64,000 nucleotides of DNA from Chromohalobacter canadensis (GCF_029544075.1 NZ_JAJQJH010000002.1:62001-126000); one strand, 5' to 3'; counted from the stretch's first letter, positions 35,363-44,050 are shown. Program-made: numbers and translations. The notes: generated by a model not told the origin, from the letters alone.

Positions 35363-36388
35363 TTACTCCGCCTTGTCGCCGGACTGTTCGACATGATCCA
35401 GCACGATGTTCAGCGCTTTCTGACCACGTTCGCCAACCATATCGACATAGGTCTGACGCACCGGCTCGGCCAGCTTGCGGAAGGCATCACGCTCTTCCTC
35501 GTCCAGGTGGACGATGTTGATGTCGCTTTCTTCCTTGATGGTCTCGAGACGTTCGGAGTTGAACTGAGTCTGGATATCGTGGCCCTTCTGGACCATCTCA
35601 TCGAGCGTCGACTCAAGCATCTCGCGCTGATCGTCAGACAGGTCGTCGTACCACTCTTCGTTACCGATGAAGTTGGCGATGAACTGCGACTGATCGGCGA
35701 AGATCATGTAGTCCTGCACTTCATAGAAGCCCATGTTCTCGTGGGCGAAGACCGGCTGGATGTTACCTTCCGCCTGGCCTTGCTGCAGGGCGCTGTAGAG
35801 CTCGCCGTAAGCGATGGTGATGGGCGAAGTGCCATAGGCTTCATAGGTCGAGCGCAGCAGGCTATTATCCATGACCCGGATCTGCAGGTTTTCCATGTCC
35901 TCCGGGGTGCGGATCTCCTTGTTCGCGGTCCAGACCTGATATCCCTCGGGCAAGGTCGCCAGCGGCACCAACCCACGCTCACGGAACGACTCCTGCCACG
36001 CATCACTCTTGAGGAAGTCGTCGGAGTTGAGGATCTCAGCCGTCTCCAACTGGTCGTTTGGCATGACGAAGTTGAGACTCATCAACTGGCTTTCCGGGAC
36101 GGTGCCGCCCAAGAAGCCGGAGCCGAAGCCAAGCGGAATGGCGCCGCTCTGGATGGCATCATACAACGCCGAGTAGCTTGACCCCCAAGAACCGTACGGC
36201 AGCAACTCGACCGTGATGTCGCCGTCGCTCTTTTCCTCGATCAACTTCTTGAACTCTTCCGCATAGCCGTACTGCACGCTACCTTCGGTCTCTTCAAGAC
36301 CGAAACGCCAGGTATCGGCGGACGCCGTGGAAGCGACACCAACCAAGCCTAAAGCCGTGATACTCAGAACGATATTGCGCAGTTGCAT
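35363..36388 (-). CDS. TRAP transporter solute-binding protein (DctP type)
   Basis: The 341-residue periplasmic protein starts with a signal peptide (cleavage near residue 24, TASA-DTW). The DctP-fold signature around IRVMDNSLLRSTYEAYG includes the Arg that binds a ligand carboxylate, followed by GELYSALQQGQAEG. The fold resembles the ectoine-binding TeaA of Halomonas in outline, but I cannot assign the ligand. The gene converges on dctQM instead of lying in line with it. AGGGA precedes the start. Confidence 0.9.
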   Translation of the reverse strand: MQLRNIVLSITALGLVGVASTASADTWRFGLEETEGSVQYGYAEEFKKLIEEKSDGDITVELLPYGSWGSSYSALYDAIQSGAIPLGFGSGFLGGTVPESQLMSLNFVMPNDQLETAEILNSDDFLKSDAWQESFRERGLVPLATLPEGYQVWTANKEIRTPEDMENLQIRVMDNSLLRSTYEAYGTSPITIAYGELYSALQQGQAEGNIQPVFAHENMGFYEVQDYMIFADQSQFIANFIGNEEWYDDLSDDQREMLESTLDEMVQKGHDIQTQFNSERLETIKEESDINIVHLDEEERDAFRKLAEPVRQTYVDMVGERGQKALNIVLDHVEQSGDKAE

Positions 36389-36534
36389 AGAGTTCCCTCT
36401 TTCTTATCAATGTAGATTCAGAGAAGAGCAAAGTCGCTTCGATGTCAAGCCGTGGCCCTCCGCGCAGGTGCGCAACGGCACCCGTGCTGGTACAGTCGAG
36501 GGGCGGTGTTTGTTTATTTTGTTAAGGAGTTTTC

Positions 36535-37251
36535 ATGAAACGTTTGATGACGGCTGTGGCATTCGGCGGCCTCGTAGCGACGCCGCTGCTGGCCATGGCT
36601 GCCCCGCAGAGCGACGAAGCCAAACTCAGCTATAGCATTGGCGCCACGCTCGGCCAGAGCATTAAGCAGGACATCTCGGATCTCGATACCGACGCCTTTA
36701 CCCAAGCGGTCAAGGACGTTTACGCCGGCGACGACCTGCAGATGAGCGATGATGAGATCGCCGCCACACTTTCTGACTTCCAGAAGCAGAAGATGGCTGA
36801 GCAGAAGAAGGAAAAGGCGCAGTCAGCCGAAAAGAACCGCAAGGCCAGCGAGGCATTCCTTGAAGAGAATGCCAAGAAAGACGGAGTGAAGGTCACCGAC
36901 TCGGGACTGCAGTACAAGGTCCTCGAATCCGGCGACGGCGAGACCCCAAGCGCCGACGATACCGTGAAGGTCAACTACGAAGGCAAACTGCCCGACGGTA
37001 CCGTGTTCGATAGCTCCTACGAGCGCGGCGAACCGATCACCTTCCAGGTCGGTCAGGTCATCGAAGGTTGGCAGGAAGCACTGCAGAAGATGCAGGTCGG
37101 CGATACCTGGATGCTCTACGTGCCTGCCGATCTCGCCTACGGTCAGGGCGGCACCGGGGGCCCGATCGGTCCCAACCAGGCACTCACTTTCAAGATCGAG
37201 TTGCTGGGCATCGAAGCCGGCGACGACCAACAAGCGTCGGCCGACGAGTAA
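36535..37251 (+). CDS. FKBP-type peptidyl-prolyl isomerase, FkpA/Mip-like
   Basis: This 238-residue periplasmic chaperone-isomerase has a signal peptide (about 1-22, LLAMA-A), an N-terminal dimerisation domain with a long Lys/Gln/Glu helix (about 75-105), and a C-terminal FKBP domain from about 118. The domain shows VNYEGKLPDGTVFDSSYERG, VIEGWQEAL and the YG-PNQAL ending. AAGGAG lies seven bases upstream of the ATG. It is monocistronic; a GC hairpin without a T tract follows. Confidence 0.92.
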   Translation: MKRLMTAVAFGGLVATPLLAMAAPQSDEAKLSYSIGATLGQSIKQDISDLDTDAFTQAVKDVYAGDDLQMSDDEIAATLSDFQKQKMAEQKKEKAQSAEKNRKASEAFLEENAKKDGVKVTDSGLQYKVLESGDGETPSADDTVKVNYEGKLPDGTVFDSSYERGEPITFQVGQVIEGWQEALQKMQVGDTWMLYVPADLAYGQGGTGGPIGPNQALTFKIELLGIEAGDDQQASADE

Positions 37252-37644
37252 GCGCTCGTCACGTTAGGCGCCTCGCGGGGCGCCTAGCATCTCTCTTCAC
37301 GCTATCCTCGCCTTTCTGCGTATGGCCTTCTTTCCGGACGCTCGCACTGTGCGTTTTCCACACCCCATATCCACTACCGCCTGTGGATAGTTTTGTGGAG
37401 CGTCTGTGGCTTGGCGGTGAAAACCGGCTTACCTGCCCCCATTGAGCCCTTGCATGACGCTCGCCCGCAGTCAAGCGCGCCTCGCCAGCGCATCAGAAAT
37501 CGCGTATTAAGCTATTGTTTTAATTAATTTTTTAATAAACGTTGCCACCTAGAGGCAAGCACGGAGTAAGCGTTGGCTTACCCACAAGCCGCATGGTAAG
37601 GGTGATTGTTATAATGTGGACAAACGTCACGTGGTATGCCGCGC
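37252..37644. other. Intergenic region with DnaA-box-like sites and an AT-rich tract
   Basis: This roughly 390-base region between two convergent genes holds no recognisable coding sequence. At 37265-37286 an eight-base inverted repeat (TAGGCGCC arms) may end the FKBP transcript. At 37354-37390 three DnaA-box-like nonamers occur: TTTTCCACA, ATATCCACT and TGTGGATAG. About 115 bases further on, 37505-37540 is nearly all A and T. The arrangement resembles a small replication-type or DnaA-titration site, without proof. Confidence 0.4.
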
Positions 37645-38169
37645 CTAGCGGTGAATATCGAAATCGAACCAGCTCCCCTCTTGCCCCTCGGGGGTCTCGA
37701 GAATCACCTGTGCCCGCCATGGCATGACCGTTTCCGTACAAGGACGGAGTTCGCCCACGCCCCGAAAGTGGCCATCACCGACCGTCTCTAACTCAACCCG
37801 AGTAAGGCCCATGTTCATGTCGCGTCCAACGAACTCCACGACCGCCGACTTCACGTCGATGCCGGATGTCTGCACATCCAACGTCAACGGTTCGTACGAG
37901 GCGAAGTCGCCGTGTATCTCGAAACGCAATGTCCCGCTCAAGCCAATATCGGTACGGCACGCCCCGTCGCGCAGATCGCAATGCATGCGCGGAGCGTACC
38001 AGGTGACATCCTCGCGCGATTCACGCAGGTAATAGTCAGCGAGATAACCAGCCGCTACCAAAACCGTCACCAGCGTCACTAACGTCAGCAGATTGAGCAG
38101 CGGCGATCTTACCGGGTCTTCATCATGATGTTGCATATCGTTAGGTCGAATCCCATTACCCAAGGGCAT
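37645..38169 (-). CDS. Hypothetical single-pass membrane protein
   Basis: I do not recognise a family. The 174-residue product has a short polar N-terminus, one transmembrane helix at about residues 25-47, and a beta-rich soluble domain, probably periplasmic, with three cysteines (CDLRDGAC and RPCTET) that could form a disulfide. The domain has alternating hydrophobic strands (LSGTLRFEIHG, LTLDVQTSG). An ATG at 38136 is an alternative start. It is divergent from the AEC carrier gene. Confidence 0.65.
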   Translation of the reverse strand: MPLGNGIRPNDMQHHDEDPVRSPLLNLLTLVTLVTVLVAAGYLADYYLRESREDVTWYAPRMHCDLRDGACRTDIGLSGTLRFEIHGDFASYEPLTLDVQTSGIDVKSAVVEFVGRDMNMGLTRVELETVGDGHFRGVGELRPCTETVMPWRAQVILETPEGQEGSWFDFDIHR

Positions 38170-38245
38170 CGCGCTAAGCTTACCAGTTCGTGTGCCGGCG
38201 AGCTTGGCGTTCGATGCCCATGAAGTTGCTCAAGCGGGGGGTACA

Positions 38246-39160
38246 ATGAGTGGTGTTACTGGGGCCCTGGGCCCTCTTTTTTTACTGATTCTACTCGGCG
38301 CCCTGCTCGGTTGGCGGCGCTTCCCCGGGAGCGATTTCTGGCCCGCGATGGAACGGCTGATCTACTTTCTGCTGTTCCCCGCTATGCTGATCTCGACCCT
38401 GGCCACGGCGAATGTCGCGCAGGTGCCGGTCGTCCGCCTGGCCATGGTGCTGATGGGTACCATGACGCTGTTCGCGCTGGGGCTCTGGTGTGCGCGTCAT
38501 CGCCTGGCGCTGGCGCCGCCAGCGTTCACCTCGGTGCTGCAAGGCACGCTGCGCTTCAATACCTATGTCGGGGTGGCCGGTGCCGCCGCCCTTCACGGGC
38601 AGGCCGGCGCGACGGTGGCAGCGGTCGCCGTGGCGTTAATGGTCCCTCTCGCCAACATTCTCTGCGTGAGCGGCTTCATTGCCGCGGGCACGCTGGGGCC
38701 TTCTAGCCTGGGGCGCAGCCTAGCCGCCCTGCTACGCAACCCGTTGATCCTGGCCTGTGTACTCGGTATCGCCCTCAATGTCACCGGCATCGGTCTGCCG
38801 GGCTGGTTAGGTAGCGCCGTCGAGCTCACCGGTCGTGCTGCCCTGCCGCTTGGGTTGATCGCTGTGGGCGTAGCCCTGCGACCCAGTGCCCTTGTCGGCA
38901 GCGGACACGCGTTTTGGTCCTCGGCCATGCTCAAGCTCGGCGCCACCCCCATGGTCGTACTGGCCCTGGCCTGGCTGATCGGGCTCGACCCAGTGAGCCG
39001 CGACATCGCTCTTCTGTTCGCCGCCCTGCCCACCGCCACCTCGGCCTATATCCTCGCCCGCCAGCTAGGCGGTGACGCCGAGTTGATGGCGGCGCTGATT
39101 ACCGGCCAGACGCTGCTGGCCATGGTAACGCTGCCGGCGTGGATGGCGCTGGCGAGTTGA
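38246..39160 (+). CDS. AEC family transporter
   Basis: This 304-residue protein has about ten transmembrane helices arranged as an inverted repeat, with the family N-terminal segment ending in LIYFLLFPAMLISTLA and the C-terminal LPTATSAYILARQLGG motif. AEC (auxin efflux carrier) proteins in bacteria export or import carboxylates or amino acids; the substrate here is unknown. The ATG at 38246 follows a GGGGGG stretch; a longer open frame lacks support. It is a single gene. Confidence 0.88.
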   Translation: MSGVTGALGPLFLLILLGALLGWRRFPGSDFWPAMERLIYFLLFPAMLISTLATANVAQVPVVRLAMVLMGTMTLFALGLWCARHRLALAPPAFTSVLQGTLRFNTYVGVAGAAALHGQAGATVAAVAVALMVPLANILCVSGFIAAGTLGPSSLGRSLAALLRNPLILACVLGIALNVTGIGLPGWLGSAVELTGRAALPLGLIAVGVALRPSALVGSGHAFWSSAMLKLGATPMVVLALAWLIGLDPVSRDIALLFAALPTATSAYILARQLGGDAELMAALITGQTLLAMVTLPAWMALAS

Positions 39161-39198
39161 GCCTCTCCGCTGCTAATTGAAAAATATTCTCGTTACGC

Positions 39199-39230
39199 TT
39201 GACGACTCAAATGAGAATGGTTTACCTTAA
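39199..39230 (+). promoter_or_regulatory. Orphan promoter with overlapping Fur-like sequence
   Basis: TTGACG at 39199-39204 and TACCTT at 39223-39228 are 18 bases apart and could be -35 and -10 elements. TGAGAAT inside AAATGAGAATGG overlaps the spacer and matches the first half of a Fur site (TGATAAT) at six of seven positions; the second half is poor. No plus-strand gene follows before the terminator at 39325. Confidence 0.4.
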
Positions 39231-39234
39231 CAAC

Positions 39235-39349
39235 CGTGGCGCCGCCAAGCGCCACTGACCTAAGCAGCGAATGTCAGGTTCCTGCCCATGGTTATCTCCT
39301 CATCAAGCTAGTCACGGTCTTTAAGCCGCCCTCCCGGGCGGCTTTTTTT
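39235..39349 (+). ncRNA. Candidate small RNA between the AEC carrier gene and trmB
   Basis: A transcript starting near 39235 would be about 115 nt. It would open with a hairpin (GTGGCG 39236-39241 with CGCCAC 39250-39255), then a weaker stem (CTGAC with GTCAG), then an unpaired pyrimidine-rich segment around TCTCCTCAT (39295-39303) that is complementary to Shine-Dalgarno sequences, and finish in a perfect intrinsic terminator. There is no credible open frame. The layout is that of a base-pairing regulatory RNA; identity is unknown and the call is inference. Confidence 0.45.
39325..39349 (+). terminator. Strong intrinsic terminator
   Basis: The seven-base arms GCCGCCC and GGGCGGC enclose a TCCC loop and are followed by seven T. 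It is 165 bases past the AEC gene stop and could serve that gene, the candidate small RNA, or both. Confidence 0.92.
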
Positions 39350-39426
39350 ATGCTGCGCACCAGGGCAGCGCGCACTTTGCCAGTATCTTGTTCGTCTGAC
39401 CGTGATTCAGATCAGTCAGAACCGAA

Positions 39427-39450
39427 AAAACCGCTGCAAGCAGCGGTTTT
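39427..39450. terminator. Bidirectional terminator downstream of trmB
   Basis: Perfect 11-base arms (AAAACCGCTGC and GCAGCGGTTTT) surround a two-base loop. The A and T ends make it work on either strand. It lies 44 bases beyond the trmB stop on the minus strand. Confidence 0.88.
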
Positions 39451-39493
39451 CAAGGGAGTCAGCGTTCTGTGAGAGTGGTGTTGCAACGTGCCC

Positions 39494-40243
39494 TCATCCA
39501 TCCTCACGCGCATAGATCAGGTCCCAGATCCCATGGCCGAGCTTTTCGCCCCGGCTCTCGAACTTGGTCAACGGGCGAAAGTCGGGACGTGGCACGTAGG
39601 GGGCGCTCTCGGCCGACGCCGTGTTGCGATACCCCGGCGCCACCTCCATGACCTCGACCATGTGCTCGGCGTAGGCTTCCCAATCGGTCGCCATGTGCAA
39701 ATACCCGCCAGGCGCAAGACGCGTGCGCACCAGTTCGACAAAGGCAGGCTGCACGATCCGCCTCTTGTGATGCTTCTTCTTCGGCCAGGGGTCAGGGAAG
39801 AACAGCTGCAGCCCCGTCAAGCCAGCCTCGGGTAGACACTTACCGAGCACTTCCAGCGCGTCTTCACGGTACACACGCAGGTTGGTCAGGCCGCGCTTAT
39901 CCGCCTCGTCAAGCAACTTGCCGACGCCCGGCGCATGCACCTCGATGCCGATAAAGTCGGTCTCGGGATGCGCACTCGCCTGTTCGATCAGCGAGTGGCC
40001 CATGCCAAAGCCGATCTCCACGACGCAGGGCGCCTGCCGACCGAACACAGCCTCCAGCGACTGGCGGCCATCGGCCACGCTCAGCCCCAGGCGCGGCCAA
40101 ACCTCTTCGAGCCCCCGCGACTGGGCAACGGTCATGCGCCCGGCACGCAGTACATAACTCTTGATACCGCGCGGCGCCCGCGTGGATGACACCGAGTCCG
40201 CGTCAGAGGCGTTCTCGGTGGAAGACGATGATGAATCACTCAT
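39494..40243 (-). CDS. trmB: tRNA (guanine-N7)-methyltransferase
   Basis: The 249-residue SAM enzyme makes m7G46 in tRNA. Visible are [13 protein letters not shown] (SAM motif I), [11 protein letters not shown], the [16 protein letters not shown] catalytic motif and the C-terminal [14 protein letters not shown]. The start chosen (MSDSSSSS) gives a Ser-rich 25-residue leader before the family core; the frame is open upstream but runs toward thiG. It follows thiG on the same strand, an order shared with pseudomonads. Confidence 0.95.
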   Translation of the reverse strand: MSDSSSSSTENASDADSVSSTRAPRGIKSYVLRAGRMTVAQSRGLEEVWPRLGLSVADGRQSLEAVFGRQAPCVVEIGFGMGHSLIEQASAHPETDFIGIEVHAPGVGKLLDEADKRGLTNLRVYREDALEVLGKCLPEAGLTGLQLFFPDPWPKKKHHKRRIVQPAFVELVRTRLAPGGYLHMATDWEAYAEHMVEVMEVAPGYRNTASAESAPYVPRPDFRPLTKFESRGEKLGHGIWDLIYAREDG

Positions 40244-40301
40244 GGGCAAGTCTGCATTGTCGATCACATGGCGAAGGCGGCCGCACGGACCGCGCAAGAG
40301 T

Positions 40302-41102
40302 TCAGGCGTTGATGCGTCCGGCGAAGGGCGATGACGGGCTCGCCGATGCCCGGCGTGGCATGCGTTCGGCAAGATACGCCTCACGCCCTGCCTCCACCGC
40401 CAGTTTCATGGCATGCGCCATGCGCACCGGTTGTCGTGCGTTGGCGATGGCAGAATTGATCAGCACGCCGGCGCAGCCCATTTCCATGGCCAGCGCAGCA
40501 TCCGAGGGCGTGCCGATACCGGCATCGACGAGAATCGGCACCTCGGCATTGCCGAGGATGATCTCAAGCGTTGCCGGATTGAGCAGGCCATGCCCCGAGC
40601 CGATCAATGAGCCCAGCGGCATCACCGCACAACAGCCGATGCGCTCCAGCTCCTTGGCGACGATAGGATCATCGCTGGTGTAGACCATGACATCGAAACC
40701 GTCGTTGACCAGCGTCTCAGCGGCCTTGAGGGTTTCGACCACATTGGGATAAAGCGTGCCATCGTCGCCCAGCACCTCGAGCTTGACCAGGTTGTGGCCG
40801 TCGAGCAGTTCGCGTGCCAGCTTGCAGGTCCGCACCGCGTCCTTGGCGGTATAGCAGCCCGCCGTGTTGGGCAGGATCGTGTAACGGCTCGTCGGAACGG
40901 CGTCGAGCAGATTGGGTTCATCGGGATTCTGGCCCAGGTTGGTGCGGCGCACCGCTACTGTGACAAGCTCGGTGCCACTCGCCTCGACGGCGGCGGCGGT
41001 CTCGTCGAAATCCCGGTATTTGCCGGTACCCACCAGCAGGCGTGATGAGAAGACGCGACCGGCGACGGTCAATGGGATGTCCTGGCGCTGCTCAGCGGAC
41101 AT
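40302..41102 (-). CDS. thiG: Thiazole synthase ThiG
   Basis: This 266-residue TIM-barrel enzyme condenses deoxyxylulose phosphate, dehydroglycine and ThiS thiocarboxylate into the thiamine thiazole. The catalytic Lys is in [10 protein letters not shown], and the phosphate loops [10 protein letters not shown] and [12 protein letters not shown] are conserved. It lies 79 bases after thiS. No TPP riboswitch was seen in front of either gene. Confidence 0.96.
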   Translation of the reverse strand: MSAEQRQDIPLTVAGRVFSSRLLVGTGKYRDFDETAAAVEASGTELVTVAVRRTNLGQNPDEPNLLDAVPTSRYTILPNTAGCYTAKDAVRTCKLARELLDGHNLVKLEVLGDDGTLYPNVVETLKAAETLVNDGFDVMVYTSDDPIVAKELERIGCCAVMPLGSLIGSGHGLLNPATLEIILGNAEVPILVDAGIGTPSDAALAMEMGCAGVLINSAIANARQPVRMAHAMKLAVEAGREAYLAERMPRRASASPSSPFAGRINA

Positions 41103-41181
41103 GACGAACCTCCTGGCGTAAAGGGGGCCGCCGACACGCCTGAGCCATTAAGCGGCCCCGCGCGTCGACGGGCGAGTAACA

Positions 41182-41382
41182 TCAGCCACCGCCGATGGCA
41201 TGCACGATTTCCACACGGTCGCCCGGGGACAGGCGCGTCTCGGCATGCTGGCTGCGCGGCACGATTTCCTCGTTGACTTCGATGGCGATGCGGCGCCCGG
41301 TCAATGCGAGCTGATCGACCAACTCGCTGATCGTCAGCTGGGACGCGAGCTCGCGGCGCTCGCCGTTGAGCTGAATGTGCAT
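41182..41382 (-). CDS. thiS: Sulfur carrier protein ThiS
   Basis: The 66-residue ubiquitin-like protein ends in IGGG, the terminal Gly-Gly being where ThiF adenylates and sulfur is loaded. NGERRELASQLTISELV is the family N-terminus. Its ribosome-binding site (GAGAGG) lies inside the 3' arm of a strong hairpin directly upstream, so translation may depend on that structure opening. Confidence 0.94.
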   Translation of the reverse strand: MHIQLNGERRELASQLTISELVDQLALTGRRIAIEVNEEIVPRSQHAETRLSPGDRVEIVHAIGGG

Positions 41383-41383
41383 G

Positions 41384-41420
41384 ATGGCGGCCTCTCACGT
41401 AGGTGGGGAGAGGCCGCCAT
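41384..41420 (-). promoter_or_regulatory. Hairpin covering the thiS ribosome-binding site
   Basis: Perfect 13-base arms (ATGGCGGCCTCTC and GAGAGGCCGCCAT on the plus strand) enclose an 11-base loop. In thiS sense, the 3' arm contains GAGAGG and ends one base before the ATG. On the minus strand the hairpin has no T tract, so termination of the upstream symporter transcript is not its obvious job. TATAAT on the minus strand at 41419-41424 overlaps its outer edge. Confidence 0.6.
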
Positions 41421-41440
41421 TATAACGCCAAATGCCGTGT

Positions 41441-42922
41441 TCAAGAATCCTTGGAGGGCCATACGTCCTCATCTACCTGTTCGGGGCGCTTGAGGATCTT
41501 GGGATCGAAGCGCGGCTCCTTCACGCCTTCGCGACGCTGGCGCTCGTAGTCCTTGAGCACACGCATGGCGATCGGCGCCAGGATCAGGATCGCGATCAGG
41601 TTGGTGGTCGCCATCAGCCCCATGGACAGATCGGCGAAGTCCCATACGAAGGTCAGTTGCGACACCGAGCCGATCATCACCATGGCCAGCACGGCCAGGC
41701 GCAACGCTTGTACCGCGCCCTTGGCATGGCGCTTGAACATGTACTCGATATTGACCGTGGCGAACGAGAAGTTGGCAATGATCGAGGTGAAGGCGAACAG
41801 CAGAATCGCCACGGCGATGAAGATCTCACCGAAGCCGCCGAAGTGATCCGCCATCGCATCCTGGGTGAGCTGGATGCCCACGATGTCCTGTCCCGGCGAA
41901 TTGGCCATCAACTTCTCGTAGACGCCGGAAAGCAGGATCACCACCGCCGTGCAGCTGCAGATGACCAGGGTATCGACGAACACGCCGAACGACTGCACCA
42001 AGCCCTGCGCGGCAGGATGCTTGACGTTGGCCTGGGCCGCCGCATTAGGCGCCGAGCCCATGCCGGCCTCGTTGGAAAACAGGCCACGCTTGATGCCGTT
42101 CTCCATCGCCGTCTTGATGGCATAGCCGGCCGCGCCGCCCACTGCGGGCCCATAGCCGAAGGCACTCTTGACGATCAGCGCCAGCATATCCGGCACTGCG
42201 GTGATGTTGAGCGCCAGCACCACCAGCGCCACCAGCAAGTAGGCGATGGCCATGATCGGCACGATCTTCTCCGCCGTGCGCGCGATGGACTTGAGCCCGC
42301 CATAGATGACCACGGCCACGACACCGACCAAAATCAAACCGGTGACCCAATTGGGCATGCCGAAAGCCTGGTTCATGCCCTGGGCGATGGTGTTGGCCTG
42401 GGCGCCGTTGAACGCCAGACCATAGGCCACCAATAGGAAGAAGGCGAACAACAGACTCATCCAGCGCCAACCCAGTGTGCGCTCGATATAGTAGGCGGGA
42501 CCGCCGCGGTACACGCCGTCCTCGTGGCGTTTCTTGTAGACCTGCGCCAGGGTCGACTCGACGAACGAGGTGGCGAACCCGACCAGTGCGGTAATCCACA
42601 TCCAGAAGATCGCCCCGGGACCGCCGATCCACAACGCGATGGCCACACCAGCCAGGTTCCCGGTACCCACGCGCGCTGCCAGCGACGTGGCGAAGGCCTG
42701 GAACCCGCTGACACCTTCGCCCGCGCCCCGGCTATTGAAGGTCACGCGCGCCATGTGGCCAAACAAACGAAACTGCATGCCACGCGTCAGCACGGTGAAT
42801 AACACCCCCGCGCCCAACAAGAGATAAACGAGAATATACGACCAGATAAAGTCGCTGACAGGGGTCATCACCGCATAGATAGCGTCGTGCAGCGGCGCGA
42901 CGAAGCTGGCAAGAGATTCCAT
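41441..42922 (-). CDS. Sodium:alanine symporter (AGCS family)
   Basis: This 493-residue membrane protein has about 11 helices. The AGCS signature GTGNLAGVAIALWIGGPGA is clear, followed by FWMWITALVGFATSF, and the FSNEAGMGSAPNAAA motif is typical. It cotransports alanine or glycine with Na+ or H+. The ATG at 42922 is chosen because GGAG lies nine bases upstream; two earlier Met codons are possible. It is divergent from the DUF423 gene. Confidence 0.92.
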   Translation of the reverse strand: MESLASFVAPLHDAIYAVMTPVSDFIWSYILVYLLLGAGVLFTVLTRGMQFRLFGHMARVTFNSRGAGEGVSGFQAFATSLAARVGTGNLAGVAIALWIGGPGAIFWMWITALVGFATSFVESTLAQVYKKRHEDGVYRGGPAYYIERTLGWRWMSLLFAFFLLVAYGLAFNGAQANTIAQGMNQAFGMPNWVTGLILVGVVAVVIYGGLKSIARTAEKIVPIMAIAYLLVALVVLALNITAVPDMLALIVKSAFGYGPAVGGAAGYAIKTAMENGIKRGLFSNEAGMGSAPNAAAQANVKHPAAQGLVQSFGVFVDTLVICSCTAVVILLSGVYEKLMANSPGQDIVGIQLTQDAMADHFGGFGEIFIAVAILLFAFTSIIANFSFATVNIEYMFKRHAKGAVQALRLAVLAMVMIGSVSQLTFVWDFADLSMGLMATTNLIAILILAPIAMRVLKDYERQRREGVKEPRFDPKILKRPEQVDEDVWPSKDS

Positions 42923-43095
42923 GAATTGACGCTCCATTATGGTTCTTGAGATCGGCAAGGCCGCGACGATACGCCATCCCGGGATGCTTGTCATGGCGTA
43001 AGCGACGCCATAGGGTAAGCACCAGCTCGGCGATACCGGGCCTCCGGGGGGTCGACCTCCGGCGCTCGCTCACCGTCTCAGCATAGGTCAGTGAC

Positions 43096-43491
43096 ATGGG
43101 ATGCAACATGCACAAGCGTCGTGGATGGACACTCGTCGCCTTGAGCGGCTTCGTGGTCGTGGTGGCGGGCGCGTTCGGCGCCCACGCACTTGACGGCCGG
43201 CTCGCGCCTCGACTGCTCGAGGCCTTCGACACCGGCGTGCGTTACCAGGCCTGGCACACCCTGGCCGCCATGGCGGTACTCATCTGGCGGGTGCAGCAAC
43301 CGCTGAAAGGGCAGCGGGCAGCGCTCTGGCTATGGAGCATGGGGATGGCGGCTTTTTCCGGCTCGCTGTACCTGCTGGCCCTGACCGGCGCCCATTGGCT
43401 GGGTCCCATCACGCCGCTCGGTGGACTCTTGCTGATGGCCGGCTGGCTGACGTTGGCGATATGCGCCTGGCGCCAGCGCCCCGCTGATTGA
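43096..43491 (+). CDS. DUF423 family membrane protein
   Basis: The 131-residue protein has four transmembrane helices with the family features AGAFGAHALDGRL near the first helix, RYQAWHTLA, and the FSGSLYLLALTG motif. Function is unknown; the family includes Escherichia coli YgdD. An ATG four codons later is an alternative start. It converges on the thioesterase gene with a seven-base gap. Confidence 0.88.
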   Translation: MGCNMHKRRGWTLVALSGFVVVVAGAFGAHALDGRLAPRLLEAFDTGVRYQAWHTLAAMAVLIWRVQQPLKGQRAALWLWSMGMAAFSGSLYLLALTGAHWLGPITPLGGLLLMAGWLTLAICAWRQRPAD

Positions 43492-43498
43492 GCCGACG

Positions 43499-43918
43499 TC
43501 AGTCGTCGTCATGCTCGGGTAGCGCATAGGTCGCGGTGACGATGGCCACGGGCTCTTCGTCACCGGCGGGAAATAGCTGCACCTCGCCGACCACCAGGCG
43601 CTCGCCCAGCTTGACGACGTGTGCATTGGCGATGAGATCGCGGTCGCCGCGCGCGCGGCGCAGGAAATGGCAATTGAAATCGGTAGTCACCGCCATCGGC
43701 TCAGGCCCGACCTGGGCCAAAATCGCCACGTACAGGCAGACATCCGCCAGCCCCATCAGCGTGGGCCCCGAGACACAACCACCGGGGCGCAAATGTTCAT
43801 CCTCGATGGCCAGGCTCATGGTCGCGCGCATTTCGCCCACACCTTCGATGGTGCCTTGTCGCTGTGGAAAGACCTCGTCGAGGAACTCCTCTATGGCGGC
43901 GGCGGTCATCACGGTCAT
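43499..43918 (-). CDS. PaaI-type hotdog thioesterase
   Basis: This 139-residue protein has the single hotdog domain of the PaaI/YigI group: HLRPGGCVSGPTLMGLADVCLY (central helix), and DFNCHFLRRARGD. It likely hydrolyses an acyl-CoA in the cytoplasm; the substrate cannot be told. It is the only gene in its unit, with low-complexity repeats upstream. Confidence 0.85.
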   Translation of the reverse strand: MTVMTAAAIEEFLDEVFPQRQGTIEGVGEMRATMSLAIEDEHLRPGGCVSGPTLMGLADVCLYVAILAQVGPEPMAVTTDFNCHFLRRARGDRDLIANAHVVKLGERLVVGEVQLFPAGDEEPVAIVTATYALPEHDDD

Positions 43919-43993
43919 TCGGGCTCTCCCCTGCGGCTATACGGCGAACACGGCGCTGTCGTCAAGATAGACCAAGCTACGGGCTCAGGCACA

Positions 43994-44017
43994 GAGCCGC
44001 GAGCCGCGAGCCGCGAG
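43994..44017. repeat. (GAGCCGC)3 tandem repeat
   Basis: Three full GAGCCGC heptamers plus GAG lie in the gap between the thioesterase gene and glcB. It shares the heptamer length with the longer array 34 bases away. Confidence 0.9.
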
Positions 44018-44050
44018 AATCAGCATCGCTCCACGCTGAAAGTTCGCGAG

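Noticed and set aside
39236-39472. 78-codon open frame starting with GTG in the candidate small-RNA region
   Set aside because: It reads straight through a strong terminator, lacks a ribosome-binding site and matches nothing.
40302-41440. TPP riboswitch upstream of thiS/thiG (also looked for before thiD)
   Set aside because: No CUGAGA-type THI-box core could be found; only an unrelated hairpin is present before thiS.
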